From the NCBI RefSeq assembly GCF_016584085.1, contig NZ_NRSJ01000017.1, forward strand, positions 17,872 to 81,871: a stretch of DNA of 64,000 bases, in the 5' to 3' direction. Origin of the DNA: Halochromatium glycolicum (GTDB taxonomy: Bacteria; Pseudomonadota; Gammaproteobacteria; Chromatiales; Chromatiaceae). This document shows, piece after piece, positions 17,543 to 26,126 of the stretch (its first letter is position 1; each line of letters starts with the position of its first letter). The position numbers and the translations under genes were made by a program. Below the pieces are notes generated by a model. It did no database searches and was not told the DNA's origin. It saw only the letters and a program-made list of their open reading frames with translations.

Positions 17543-17797
17543 TCAGCCTCCGGTGACCGGAGGAAAGATTGCCAACTCATCACCATCGACCAGCTGACAG
17601 TCAGCTCGTCGAAGCTCATGGTTCACCGCCATCATCCGCCGCTCGCCTTCACCCAGCGCCTCGGCCCAGACGCCTCCGCGGCGGCGTAAGTCGTTGATCA
17701 CCTCCGCTACGCTGATGGAGCCCTCAGGACAAGGCCATTGTTCCTCGGCGATTCCCAGCCGTTCGCGCAGGCTCGCGAAGTATAGAATGCGAATCAT
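17543..17797 (-). CDS. moaD: Molybdopterin synthase sulfur carrier subunit MoaD
   Basis: The 84-residue protein has the ubiquitin-like fold: MIRILYFASLRERLGI at the start, a DGDELAIFPPVTGG C-terminus and the essential terminal Gly-Gly that carries the thiocarboxylate. It delivers sulfur to cyclic pyranopterin monophosphate together with MoaE, which is not in the window. I use ATG 17797; a TTG two codons upstream is possible. It lies beside the molybdopterin oxidoreductase and PuuD-like genes on the same strand. Confidence 0.93.
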   Translation of the reverse strand: MIRILYFASLRERLGIAEEQWPCPEGSISVAEVINDLRRRGGVWAEALGEGERRMMAVNHELRRADCQLVDGDELAIFPPVTGG

Positions 17798-17908
17798 ATC
17801 CAAAAACCGGTTGCGACGTCTTGGTTTCGCAGCTGAAGCTTCCTAGTGCTGAAGCACAGGCACGGCGGAGGGAGGTGGCAAACGAGGCAACATTCAACCG
17901 TGCGCCCC

Positions 17909-18529
17909 TCACAGAGCGACACCGTGCCCCCCCGCGACCATGAACATGAGCATCGGGATCGAGAGCACGGCGTTGACCCGGGCGACGGTCGCGACCCTGG
18001 TCTTGGCCTTGGCAAGCTCCGCCTCGTTGACCCCAGACACAAGCCCCATCAGCTTCTTCTGATTCGGCCAGAGTATGGCCCAGACATTGAATAGAAGGAT
18101 GGTCCCAAGCCACACACCAACACCCAGAGCGAGCGCATATTCTGTGTCTCCGCTGCTCAACCCCAGGGTAAAGACCGACAGCAGCTGGCCTGTCGTCAGC
18201 AAATACAAGGCGCCAGTGCCCCAGGTCGCTAAGGCTGCCCAGCGAAACCACAGCAGAGCCCGCGGCAGGATGTAGCGACCGATGGCCGCCGGCCCCGGTC
18301 CATTCTCGTCGGCGGTTGCCGCAGCCATCGCAGGCATCTGGACGAAGTTGAAGTAGTACAGCAATCCCACCCAAATGATCCCGGCGACGATATGAGCCCA
18401 GCGAATGAGAGCGAGCGTATTGAACGCAAACAGACCATCTCCGTTGATGAGGTTCACCGAGAGTGCAAGCAGGATCGACAACCCTATACCAGCGATCCAC
18501 ACACCCCTTATCGAGCTCAGCAGGCCCAT
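17909..18529 (-). CDS. PuuD-like (urate hydroxylase membrane domain family) protein
   Basis: The 206-residue protein is mostly membrane-embedded, with five or so helices. The family-typical histidine-bearing segment WAHIVAGIIWVGLLYYFNFVQ is present, along with LWFRWAALATWGTGALYLL and LLFNVWAILWPNQKK. This corresponds to the membrane domain of PuuD/DUF989 proteins, which may coordinate heme. The C-terminal cytochrome c domain of longer family members is absent. ATG 18529 is preceded by AGGAGAG and overlaps the 3' end of the molybdopterin oxidoreductase gene by 13 bases, so the two are probably made together. A role as a membrane electron partner of that oxidoreductase is an inference. Confidence 0.75.
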   Translation of the reverse strand: MGLLSSIRGVWIAGIGLSILLALSVNLINGDGLFAFNTLALIRWAHIVAGIIWVGLLYYFNFVQMPAMAAATADENGPGPAAIGRYILPRALLWFRWAALATWGTGALYLLTTGQLLSVFTLGLSSGDTEYALALGVGVWLGTILLFNVWAILWPNQKKLMGLVSGVNEAELAKAKTRVATVARVNAVLSIPMLMFMVAGGHGVAL

Positions 18530-20892
18530 GATGTCTCTCCTGATAGGCAGGCCGAAGGCGCTGGATCGACCGACTCGCGCTCGACCGAGCAAGGATAGCC
18601 GCGCATCGCACTTGAGCCACTCGAGCGGTCGGCATGGGTGCCAGCGATCAGCCGGTTGTAGTTGGATTGATCGATGGCGTAGCCCGGTAGGTCGAGCGCC
18701 GGGCAGGATTCCCACCAGCCGTATTGTGCACAGACTGTGTCAGCACTGATCCGCGAGGTCAGCCTCGCGCGGGCACGCATCGAGCCGACAGCCGTTTCGA
18801 TCCGCACCCAATCGCCGTTTTCAATGCCACGGCGTCTCGCCAACTCCGGATGCAGCTCAACCCCAGGCTCGGTCGATTTTGCGCGCAAGGTCGCTAGTGC
18901 ATGATGCTGACTATGGCAGAAAAAGGACGATTTTGCGGTGGTCAAGCGCAGCGGAAAGCGCTCACTCAACCGCAGCTCCGCGCCATCGAAGCGTGGCAAC
19001 GGTGCCTCGCCGGCACGCAGCAAGGACTCGGAATACAAATCGAAACGTCGCTGCGGCGCATCGCTCGGCCGCTTCAATGCGTCTGACTGATCTGGAGAAC
19101 GGTCGACCCGCAGGCCCTCAGGATGGGCCTCCAAGGTCTCCAGAGCGATCCCGGTCGGGGCGACCAGATGCCGCAGCGCTTTGCGTTGATCGCCGTCGAA
19201 GAAGCGATCGCCAAGACCGAGGCGTTTGGCAAGCTCGAAGACGATCGCCGTGTCAGATCGACTCTCGCCCTGCGGCGGTATCACGGCTTGGCGCAGCTGC
19301 AGCCAGGCTGAGCCTCGTGCCCCAAGCTGAACACCCGCTGATACGCCTTCTCGCTCCCAAGGGGAGGCGACCGGTAGCACCAAATCCGCATAGGCAGCAG
19401 TTGGATTCATGAACAGATCGCAATGCACATAGACATCCAACGCACAGAGCGCCGGCACCAGCTCCGGAATATTGGGCTTGGTCAGCAAGGGATTTGCGCC
19501 GAAGCTCAGCAGACCTTTGACCGCATAGGGCTCTTCATGCAAGACGGCATTGGCGAAGTCGTTGCTATTGACCCAGCCCTTTGCCGGCGGTCCAACCGGA
19601 CGTTCCGACCATCCCAGGGTCTGCTCGAGGCAGCCCGTCGCCAGCAGGTCGAAGCCCATGATGTCGTTGAGCGGTGCGCTCGGGAAATGCCGATTGCCGC
19701 CTACCGAACCGAAACAACCGGTGAGCAGATACAGCAGCGAGATCGCTCGCCCCGTCTGCGTGGCGTCGGCTTGCTGGCAAATCCCCGCCCAGTGAAAAAA
19801 GCTCACTGGCCCGGCCTGATGCAGGAGTCTTGCCGTCTCCAGGATCTGGTCCGCCGGTACGCCGCAGATCGCGGCTGCTCTTTCGGGTGGATATTGTGCG
19901 CAGAGGTCTGCGAACTGCTGGAACGCCGGGGAGCAGCGCACCGGCTGCCCCTGGTGCTGAAGCGTCAGATCAGCAAAAAGGGCGGGTTCCTCTGGCGCCT
20001 CTTCAAGATACTCCCCCCCAACCGGATCATAGGCGACGGCCCGCCGCCGCTGCGCGTCCCAAACCATCAAGGCCCGGCGTTGGCCGATCGGTGTCGAGGC
20101 TTCGACGCTAATGGCCTCGCCAGCGTTCTCTCGGACCAACATCGGCCCGTTGGTGCGGCGCCGGATGAAGTCTTGGTCGTACCATCCGTGCTCGATCATG
20201 CAGCCCGCAATCGCCATCGCCAGGATACCGTCGGTGCCCGCGCGCACCGGAAGCCATTGATCAGCGGAAGCCGCGAGCCCAGCCCGGCGCGGATCGACCA
20301 CAATCAGACGAGCGCCGCGCCGCCGGGCACGAGTCGCCGCCTTCGCGTAGGCGGGCCAAGACACAGAGGGATTGAATCCCCAGAACAGCATGCAGCCGGT
20401 CTCTTCGAAATCGGGGACACCGATGCTCGACCCAAAGGTCAGTGCACTCGCGAAATCCTTGTGCCAGTTGCAATTTTCGGTCGCAAAGAGCACGTTCGGG
20501 CTACCGAAAGCATGCGCCAGACGATGGATCCAGCCAAACCCGTCGGCAACCGCTGTACCACTTGGCGTCGTGACACCGAACACGACTGACTCCGCACCAT
20601 GCTGCTCAGTCGCCGCGCCTAGCCGTGACGCGGTGAAATCAAGGGCTTCGTCCCAAGACACCCGTCGCCAGCCGGGATCAGCGTCTCCTTTTGGGCGCGT
20701 GCGCATCAGCGGAACCTGCAATCGCCTGTCGCTATGCACCAGCTCAGGCGCTGCCCGACCCTTCGCGCAGAAACTGCCAGCCGTTGGGTGTGACGGGTCG
20801 GGCCTGACCTCTACCAAGCGCCCGCCATCGACTGTCGAAATGGTCCCGCATTTGGAGATGCAGAGCGGACAATAGCTACGAACCTCATGCAT
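18517..20892 (-). CDS. Molybdopterin oxidoreductase, DMSO-reductase family, orphan type
   Basis: The 791-residue protein belongs to the Mo-bisMGD superfamily. The N-terminal [4Fe-4S] motif is C8-x2-C11-x3-C15 with a fourth Cys in GSFCAKGR. The Mo-proximal region reads NVLFATENCNWHKDF, where the Cys is the likely metal ligand. The C-terminal molydop-binding domain contains VELHPELARRRGIENGDWV. There is no twin-arginine signal, so it is probably cytoplasmic. No Fe-S or cytochrome subunit is encoded beside it; only the overlapping PuuD-like membrane protein follows. It resembles assimilatory nitrate reductase or formate dehydrogenase-type enzymes, but the substrate cannot be assigned. GAGGAGGA precedes ATG 20892. 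Confidence 0.85.
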   Translation of the reverse strand: MHEVRSYCPLCISKCGTISTVDGGRLVEVRPDPSHPTAGSFCAKGRAAPELVHSDRRLQVPLMRTRPKGDADPGWRRVSWDEALDFTASRLGAATEQHGAESVVFGVTTPSGTAVADGFGWIHRLAHAFGSPNVLFATENCNWHKDFASALTFGSSIGVPDFEETGCMLFWGFNPSVSWPAYAKAATRARRRGARLIVVDPRRAGLAASADQWLPVRAGTDGILAMAIAGCMIEHGWYDQDFIRRRTNGPMLVRENAGEAISVEASTPIGQRRALMVWDAQRRRAVAYDPVGGEYLEEAPEEPALFADLTLQHQGQPVRCSPAFQQFADLCAQYPPERAAAICGVPADQILETARLLHQAGPVSFFHWAGICQQADATQTGRAISLLYLLTGCFGSVGGNRHFPSAPLNDIMGFDLLATGCLEQTLGWSERPVGPPAKGWVNSNDFANAVLHEEPYAVKGLLSFGANPLLTKPNIPELVPALCALDVYVHCDLFMNPTAAYADLVLPVASPWEREGVSAGVQLGARGSAWLQLRQAVIPPQGESRSDTAIVFELAKRLGLGDRFFDGDQRKALRHLVAPTGIALETLEAHPEGLRVDRSPDQSDALKRPSDAPQRRFDLYSESLLRAGEAPLPRFDGAELRLSERFPLRLTTAKSSFFCHSQHHALATLRAKSTEPGVELHPELARRRGIENGDWVRIETAVGSMRARARLTSRISADTVCAQYGWWESCPALDLPGYAIDQSNYNRLIAGTHADRSSGSSAMRGYPCSVERESVDPAPSACLSGETSWAC

Positions 20893-20970
20893 CGTGCATT
20901 CCTCCTCGTCGCGGCCGCGGCTCGCAGCGCCCTAATGACGCGGCCTGTGCTGACCACCATTTAGCACTCA

Positions 20971-22056
20971 TCATTGAGATGGACGCGGCCCAGAAAGCGT
21001 CTGCAAGACGCCATCCAGTTCGCGCAGCAAGCGTCGCAAGAGACCCAAAAAGGTCAAGCTCCAGGCGATCAATGCAACGTAGACGGTGATCGCCGGTATC
21101 AGTAACAATTCATTCAGCTCCAAGGCTTGGGCGAGCTGGTAGGTGCTGACCGTGTACATTCCCAGCGGAAAGACGGCCGCCCAGAGCACCGGCGTATAGA
21201 CCAATGGCCGTCGCCTGCGCCAATGAACCCAAAGCATCAAGCAGACCAGCAGCGGTATCCACCAACTACCAGCTGCCCAAAAAAACAGCGTAAAGCCCTT
21301 GACGAAGGGGCTAACCTCTGTCAGCAAGGCCGATTGCGGTCCTAAAATCAGTAGGTTTGCGCCTGCCTGCGTGGCAATCGCCGTCGCGCCCATATTGATC
21401 CAGTATGGGGGTGTGATGCTTTCAGGCGTGACCGGAAGAAAGGTGAGGCGATAAAAGATGAGCGCAATCACGTTGAGATAGAGCATGCACCCCATCAAGT
21501 GGAAAACAAGGCAGAGCAGCAGCATCGTCGGGTCAGCTTCGCCAACAGCTGAACTGATCGTCGTGCCAAGAACGGCGATCGCCTGCGTCGCCACTGACGC
21601 GACCAACCAGATCCCACCAAGCCCATCCGACAGTGATGGTTTCGTCTGACTCACGATCACTGCGGTGAAGAAGCCGTAGGTGATACCAAACCAGAGCATG
21701 ATCGCGAGCACCCAGAGTATGCCTGCCACACCAGGCGCTTCACCGAGCAAACAGACCTGCACACCGATGACGCAGATGCCCGCGACGATCGTGAAATAAC
21801 CGGCGCCGTGGCCATGCATCCTCAGATCCCGCATCACAACGGAACTGAACAGCGTAAGGCGCAAGAGCATCATGACGCTGAGCACGGCAAACGCCAGCAG
21901 ATTGATCACGAACAAAGCGACCGCGAGCCAACTAAACCCAAGCAAATCGGCAGCAATGGACACAATACCCGTCGCCATGACCAGCGCAAACGAGGCAGGC
22001 GGCAACTGCTCGGCCCACTCCCTTACGCACACCAATAGGCACTGCGCTCTGGTCAT
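20971..22056 (-). CDS. TDT-family (TehA/SLAC1-like) membrane transporter
   Basis: The 361-residue protein has about ten hydrophobic helices and the family's opening signature (PPASFALVMATGIVSIAA). The TDT family includes TehA, the C4-dicarboxylate transporter Mae1 and sulfite exporters such as SSU1. In a sulfur bacterium sulfite or another small anion is a plausible substrate, but this is not decided by the sequence. The start is uncertain: ATG 22056 is used, with ATG 22080 and 22107 also in frame and no strong ribosome-binding site at any of them. It lies 78 bases upstream of the molybdopterin oxidoreductase gene on the same strand. Confidence 0.82.
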   Translation of the reverse strand: MTRAQCLLVCVREWAEQLPPASFALVMATGIVSIAADLLGFSWLAVALFVINLLAFAVLSVMMLLRLTLFSSVVMRDLRMHGHGAGYFTIVAGICVIGVQVCLLGEAPGVAGILWVLAIMLWFGITYGFFTAVIVSQTKPSLSDGLGGIWLVASVATQAIAVLGTTISSAVGEADPTMLLLCLVFHLMGCMLYLNVIALIFYRLTFLPVTPESITPPYWINMGATAIATQAGANLLILGPQSALLTEVSPFVKGFTLFFWAAGSWWIPLLVCLMLWVHWRRRRPLVYTPVLWAAVFPLGMYTVSTYQLAQALELNELLLIPAITVYVALIAWSLTFLGLLRRLLRELDGVLQTLSGPRPSQ

Positions 22057-22306
22057 CTCTCGAACGGCATTATACGGCATTCCACGCGTCGTCCCACTTA
22101 TTGCCAAGGCGAATTGATCGGCGCGAGTCGCGGGTGACGAGAAGAGACAACCTCGTCACCCCGCTTAGCCTCGAAGTTACCGTCGTAATCAGGCTTCCGG
22201 CTGCTGTGCAATCGTTCCTGTCGATTGAGCTCGGCGAACACGCCCAATCACTCGCCAGCAATCGGTTGTCGTCGAACGCACGAGAATAGCCACGAGAGAT
22301 CACGCC

Positions 22307-23851
22307 TTATCGCGCCGACGTGGCATCCGCAACTAGACCACGCGGTAGCACGCTTGCTTCAAGATAGGAGATCAACGCCCAGATCTTTTCAGGCTTGAGA
22401 TTCCCATAACTCGGCATTAGCCATTCACCGTCTGCACGCGGGATACCGGCCGCGATCCGATAATACAGCTGTCTCTCGGTCGCGCCGCCTTTGAGCGGAT
22501 CGCGCGTCAGATCGTGCGGTTTGACGACACGACCGGCCGCATCGGTCCGAAGAGACGTCAATACACCATCGCCGGCTCCGCGTTCGCCGTGGCACACCAC
22601 GCAGAGGTTCGCATAGAGCGTCTCCCCCTCTGCCACCATCTCACCGGTTGGCTTCGGACGCGGGGGGACCACGACCTTTTCACCGGGCTCGGGACGAGCC
22701 TCCCACAATCGGTTTACCGTTGCGACGAGGGAGCTCAGTTGCTGGTCGGAAAGCACCCCGAAGCCGGGCATGCCAGTCCCCGGCAGACCATGCACGATGA
22801 CTCGCCGCAGATCGTCGTCGGATGCGACCCCATTCGTCGTCGAGATGTAGCGGAAATGACCCGTCGTGAGATCTCGTGGCAAAGCGGTAAACGTCGGCGA
22901 CCTCGCCCCGGGACCGTCGCCTTGTCCTTCTAGGCCATGGCACCTTGCGCACTGGCTCACGTAGAGCGGATAACCCTCAAGCGTGCTCCGCGGCTTGCTC
23001 GCGCCCGCATCCGGGTCGGCATTGCTGGCTGCCTGAACCTCCTCGACCAGTCCCGTCTGGCTCGGTCCCGGGACGACAAAGGCGATCAACAGCAATACAG
23101 CGATCACTCCGCCGGCCAGATAGGTCATGTACGACTTATCCGTCACGCCCTTGAATTCCCAGCAACCAAAGATCCAGCCGTTCTGGAATTTCTTGGATGC
23201 GGTCCGCAAGACCTGATAAGGCCGAGCCAGGTAGTTGACTGGCAAGGTCCAGGCATGGATGAGTTTGGTAAACGGAAAGTAAGCCGCAAATGCAAAGGCC
23301 AGGAAGATATGGATCTTGCTCAACCAGGGCGCGGAAGCCATGAGCTCCGGCTGGGGCGAAAAACGCCATAGACTTGCGAACCAGGGCGCAGCGGTAAAGG
23401 CAACCCCCCAAATACGATCAACCAAGGCCTGATAGATCGCGACACCAAGAATCGCAATGAGGAACAGGTGCACGATATAATCGTCCGGCTGGCTCATTGC
23501 GCGCATCTCAGGCACCGTCGTTCGCCGGACAAGCGCGATCACCGAGCCGGCGATCGCGGCGAGTCCGCCGAGCGTCGCCATCCAGAAGAAGGCGCCGACC
23601 CAGCTTCCCCATCCCAAGAGGCCCCCGATCAACCCTGCCAGATGGCCAAAGAACGCCAGAAAGATCCCCCAATGCAGCAGGTGGGCGGCCAGCCCGAGGA
23701 CATCCCTGCCGACGAAGATACCGCTGGCTCGCGTGCTCATGCCGAACGGGCGGTACACCATTCGCAGGAAGGGCACAACGAAGAACAGCGTCAACGCAAC
23801 ATAGGGGAAGACACCCCAAATCAGATAGCTTGACGTGAGCGATTCGTTCAT
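22307..23851 (-). CDS. narI: NarI-type nitrate reductase gamma subunit fused to diheme cytochrome c
   Basis: The 514-residue protein has two halves. Residues 1 to about 265 are a NarI-like cytochrome b module with membrane helices (LLHWGIFLAFFGHLAGL, IHIFLAFAFAAYFPFTKLIHAW) carrying the histidine heme ligands, followed by one more helix. The C-terminal half is periplasmic with two c-type heme sites, CARCH near residue 302 and CVVCH near residue 417, each with a downstream Met (GTGMPGFG, WLMPSYGN). Ordinary NarI is about 225 residues and has no heme c. The fusion would link NarGH to periplasmic cytochromes as well as quinol. It overlaps narJ by four bases (ATGA) and closes the operon. Confidence 0.85.
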   Translation of the reverse strand: MNESLTSSYLIWGVFPYVALTLFFVVPFLRMVYRPFGMSTRASGIFVGRDVLGLAAHLLHWGIFLAFFGHLAGLIGGLLGWGSWVGAFFWMATLGGLAAIAGSVIALVRRTTVPEMRAMSQPDDYIVHLFLIAILGVAIYQALVDRIWGVAFTAAPWFASLWRFSPQPELMASAPWLSKIHIFLAFAFAAYFPFTKLIHAWTLPVNYLARPYQVLRTASKKFQNGWIFGCWEFKGVTDKSYMTYLAGGVIAVLLLIAFVVPGPSQTGLVEEVQAASNADPDAGASKPRSTLEGYPLYVSQCARCHGLEGQGDGPGARSPTFTALPRDLTTGHFRYISTTNGVASDDDLRRVIVHGLPGTGMPGFGVLSDQQLSSLVATVNRLWEARPEPGEKVVVPPRPKPTGEMVAEGETLYANLCVVCHGERGAGDGVLTSLRTDAAGRVVKPHDLTRDPLKGGATERQLYYRIAAGIPRADGEWLMPSYGNLKPEKIWALISYLEASVLPRGLVADATSAR

Positions 23852-24570
23852 GGTCTTTCCCCTGCCATCATCGACGGCGACTGTGCAGGCTGCGCGCCCG
23901 CGCTCTGGCCCGGGCCCTGGATCGTTACAGGAATGCTTTCAAGGATCTCGGGCGGTAACCAGATCGGGTCCTCGGACATACGCTCGAGATCCTCGTCGAT
24001 CGCGATCTCCAATGCCTCCACCAGGAGCTCATAAACGCTCTCATACTTGCGCAGCGATGCTCGCAGTGCCGGCAGCCCGGGGGCCAAGTAATGCTCCACA
24101 AACCGACGTCTTAGTCCAATCCCATCCCTCTCGGTGCGTTTCGCGCTCGCGGCCAGGAAGTCAATCATCACCGGCAGAAAATCTGCCAGCTCGCGCGCAT
24201 CGACCCCGAGTCCGAAATGCTCGTAGATCGCGCCCAGCTCGATCATGTACTGATTACGGTCACAGGCGCCGGCGCCCCGACACGAGTTCGGCTCCTCGTA
24301 TAGATGTGCGCCGAGATACAATGGACAGGGCGGGGTCAGCTCCAATGTCTGCGTGTACTCATCGATATTATGGGCGGCAGGATTGGCCTTGAATCGCTCG
24401 AACAATTCGCGTACAGCCGAGTTGGGCAACCGCTCCAGCGCCCCCTCAACCCACAGCGGGTCCCGTATCTCGGGGTTGAGGAGGAGCTCCGCAATCAACT
24501 CGTAGATCAGCCCGAGATCCCAACGCGCCGAACCGACAGCTTGATCTGGTTGCTGTGCAGACATCGTCAT
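23848..24570 (-). CDS. narJ: Nitrate reductase assembly chaperone NarJ
   Basis: NarJ is a TorD-family chaperone that holds the NarGH complex for Mo-cofactor insertion and membrane docking. The 240-residue all-helical protein shows the family pattern: YELIAELLLNPE near the start, LTPPCPLYLGAHLYEE in the middle and LADFLPVMIDFLA, which is the most conserved NarJ stretch. The C-terminal 30 residues are Pro/Gln/Ser-rich and probably disordered. It starts two bases after the narH stop codon and overlaps narI by four bases. Confidence 0.88.
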   Translation of the reverse strand: MTMSAQQPDQAVGSARWDLGLIYELIAELLLNPEIRDPLWVEGALERLPNSAVRELFERFKANPAAHNIDEYTQTLELTPPCPLYLGAHLYEEPNSCRGAGACDRNQYMIELGAIYEHFGLGVDARELADFLPVMIDFLAASAKRTERDGIGLRRRFVEHYLAPGLPALRASLRKYESVYELLVEALEIAIDEDLERMSEDPIWLPPEILESIPVTIQGPGQSAGAQPAQSPSMMAGERP

Positions 24571-24572
24571 CG

Positions 24573-26123
24573 TTAACTCCCGACACCCATCTTGTTGCCG
24601 TGGAACTCGGTCCTGCGGTTGGGACCCGCACCCGGATTCAATAGATCGTAGCCCGTAAAGCCGCGTTCGAGATAAGGGGCGTTCGCCGTATCCTCGGTGC
24701 GCGCGGTGGCGATGACAAACCGCTCGTGGAAGTGCGCAAGGGCCAAAAGACGATGCATGTGCCGCGCCTGCTTGATGGTCAAGCCGACGGCCTTGAGGAC
24801 AGAATCATCGGTCCGCCCTTCGACCCGCTCCAAGCGGCGGAACTCGCGCAGCGCCAATTGCCGCAGCAGCGCCTTCTCGACCTCACTGGTGTTGCCGGCA
24901 GCGAGCAGTCGAGCCAGGTATTCGATGGGAATACGGAACTCCTTGAGATCGGGAAGCACCGTGCCGCCATCAACCATATCCAGCGTGCCGCGATCATTCG
25001 GCTTCGCGGTTGCGACCGGGCTTTCCGGTGGGATATAGAATAGACTCGGCAGCGTCCGAAATTCCGGATGCAGTGGCAGTGCGATCTCCCATTCTTTAAC
25101 CATCCGATAGACTGGCGAACGGCGGCACGCCTCCAGCCAGTTGTCCGAGATCCCTTGGCGCTTCGCCTCTGCGATCACCTCTGGATCGAACGGGTCGAGA
25201 ATGATCTCCCGGTGGCGCGCAACCAACTCCTTCTCGTCCTTGGTGTTGGCCACCTCTGCAACGCGATCGAGGTCGTACAGCAGAGGACCAAGGTAACGGA
25301 TACGACCGACGCAAGCCTGGAAGCACATCGGCGGCTGACCGGTCTCTAAGCGCGGGAAACAGAGGATGCATTTCTCGGATTTACCGGTCCGCCAGTTGTA
25401 ATAGGTCTTCTTGTACGGACAACCTGAGACGCAGTAGCGCCAGCCACGGCAGCGATCCTGATCGATCAGTACGACCCCGTCCTCTTCGCGCTTGTAGTTA
25501 GCGCCCGATGGACAAGAGCCAACGCAACCCGGATTCAGGCAGTGGTTGCAGATCCGCGGCAGGTACATCATGAACGACTGCTCAAACTTCAACAGTGCCT
25601 GGCGCGCCTCCGGCGTCATGTCGCTGAAGTTGTAGTCGAGCCTTCCCGTCCCCTCTTCGTGCGTCCCTGCAGCATTGTCTTCCCAGTTCACGCCATAGGT
25701 GAGCTCAATATCCTCCTCACCGGAGATCTGTGATTTCGGCCGTGCGACTGGTTGGGAGTACTTCGTGGGCTGCTCGGAATGCAGATCCTCATAGGTGAAG
25801 GTAAAAGGTCCTTTGCCGTAGTACGAATCCATCTGCGGCAGGACCGGGTTATAGAAGAGGCTGATCATCTCCCAGAATTTCGACGCCTGATTGAGTCGGG
25901 GCGCATCGGACTCCGCGTCTTGCTTCCAGCCTCCGCGGTACTTGTCCTGATTCTCCCATTCCCTTGGGTAGCCGACACCGGGCTTGGTCTCGACATTGTT
26001 CCAGAACATGTACTCTGCGCCTTCGCGGTTCGTCCACACGTTCTTGCACGCAATGGTGCAGGTTTGACAACCTAGGCACTTATCCAGGTTGAAGACGATT
26101 CCCATCTGTTTCTTGATACGCAT
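24573..26123 (-). CDS. narH: Nitrate reductase beta (Fe-S) subunit NarH
   Basis: The 516-residue electron-transfer subunit carries the four cysteine clusters of the family in order: CLGCQTCTIACK, CNHCLNPGCVGSCP, CRGWRYCVSGCP (the Trp marks the [3Fe-4S] site) and CILCFPRLETGQPPMCFQAC. It relays electrons between NarI and NarG on the cytoplasmic face of the membrane. It starts three bases downstream of narG. Nitrite oxidoreductase NxrB of the Nitrobacter type has the same architecture, so the sequence does not by itself fix the direction of catalysis. Confidence 0.95.
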   Translation of the reverse strand: MRIKKQMGIVFNLDKCLGCQTCTIACKNVWTNREGAEYMFWNNVETKPGVGYPREWENQDKYRGGWKQDAESDAPRLNQASKFWEMISLFYNPVLPQMDSYYGKGPFTFTYEDLHSEQPTKYSQPVARPKSQISGEEDIELTYGVNWEDNAAGTHEEGTGRLDYNFSDMTPEARQALLKFEQSFMMYLPRICNHCLNPGCVGSCPSGANYKREEDGVVLIDQDRCRGWRYCVSGCPYKKTYYNWRTGKSEKCILCFPRLETGQPPMCFQACVGRIRYLGPLLYDLDRVAEVANTKDEKELVARHREIILDPFDPEVIAEAKRQGISDNWLEACRRSPVYRMVKEWEIALPLHPEFRTLPSLFYIPPESPVATAKPNDRGTLDMVDGGTVLPDLKEFRIPIEYLARLLAAGNTSEVEKALLRQLALREFRRLERVEGRTDDSVLKAVGLTIKQARHMHRLLALAHFHERFVIATARTEDTANAPYLERGFTGYDLLNPGAGPNRRTEFHGNKMGVGS

Positions 26124-26126
26124 GGC

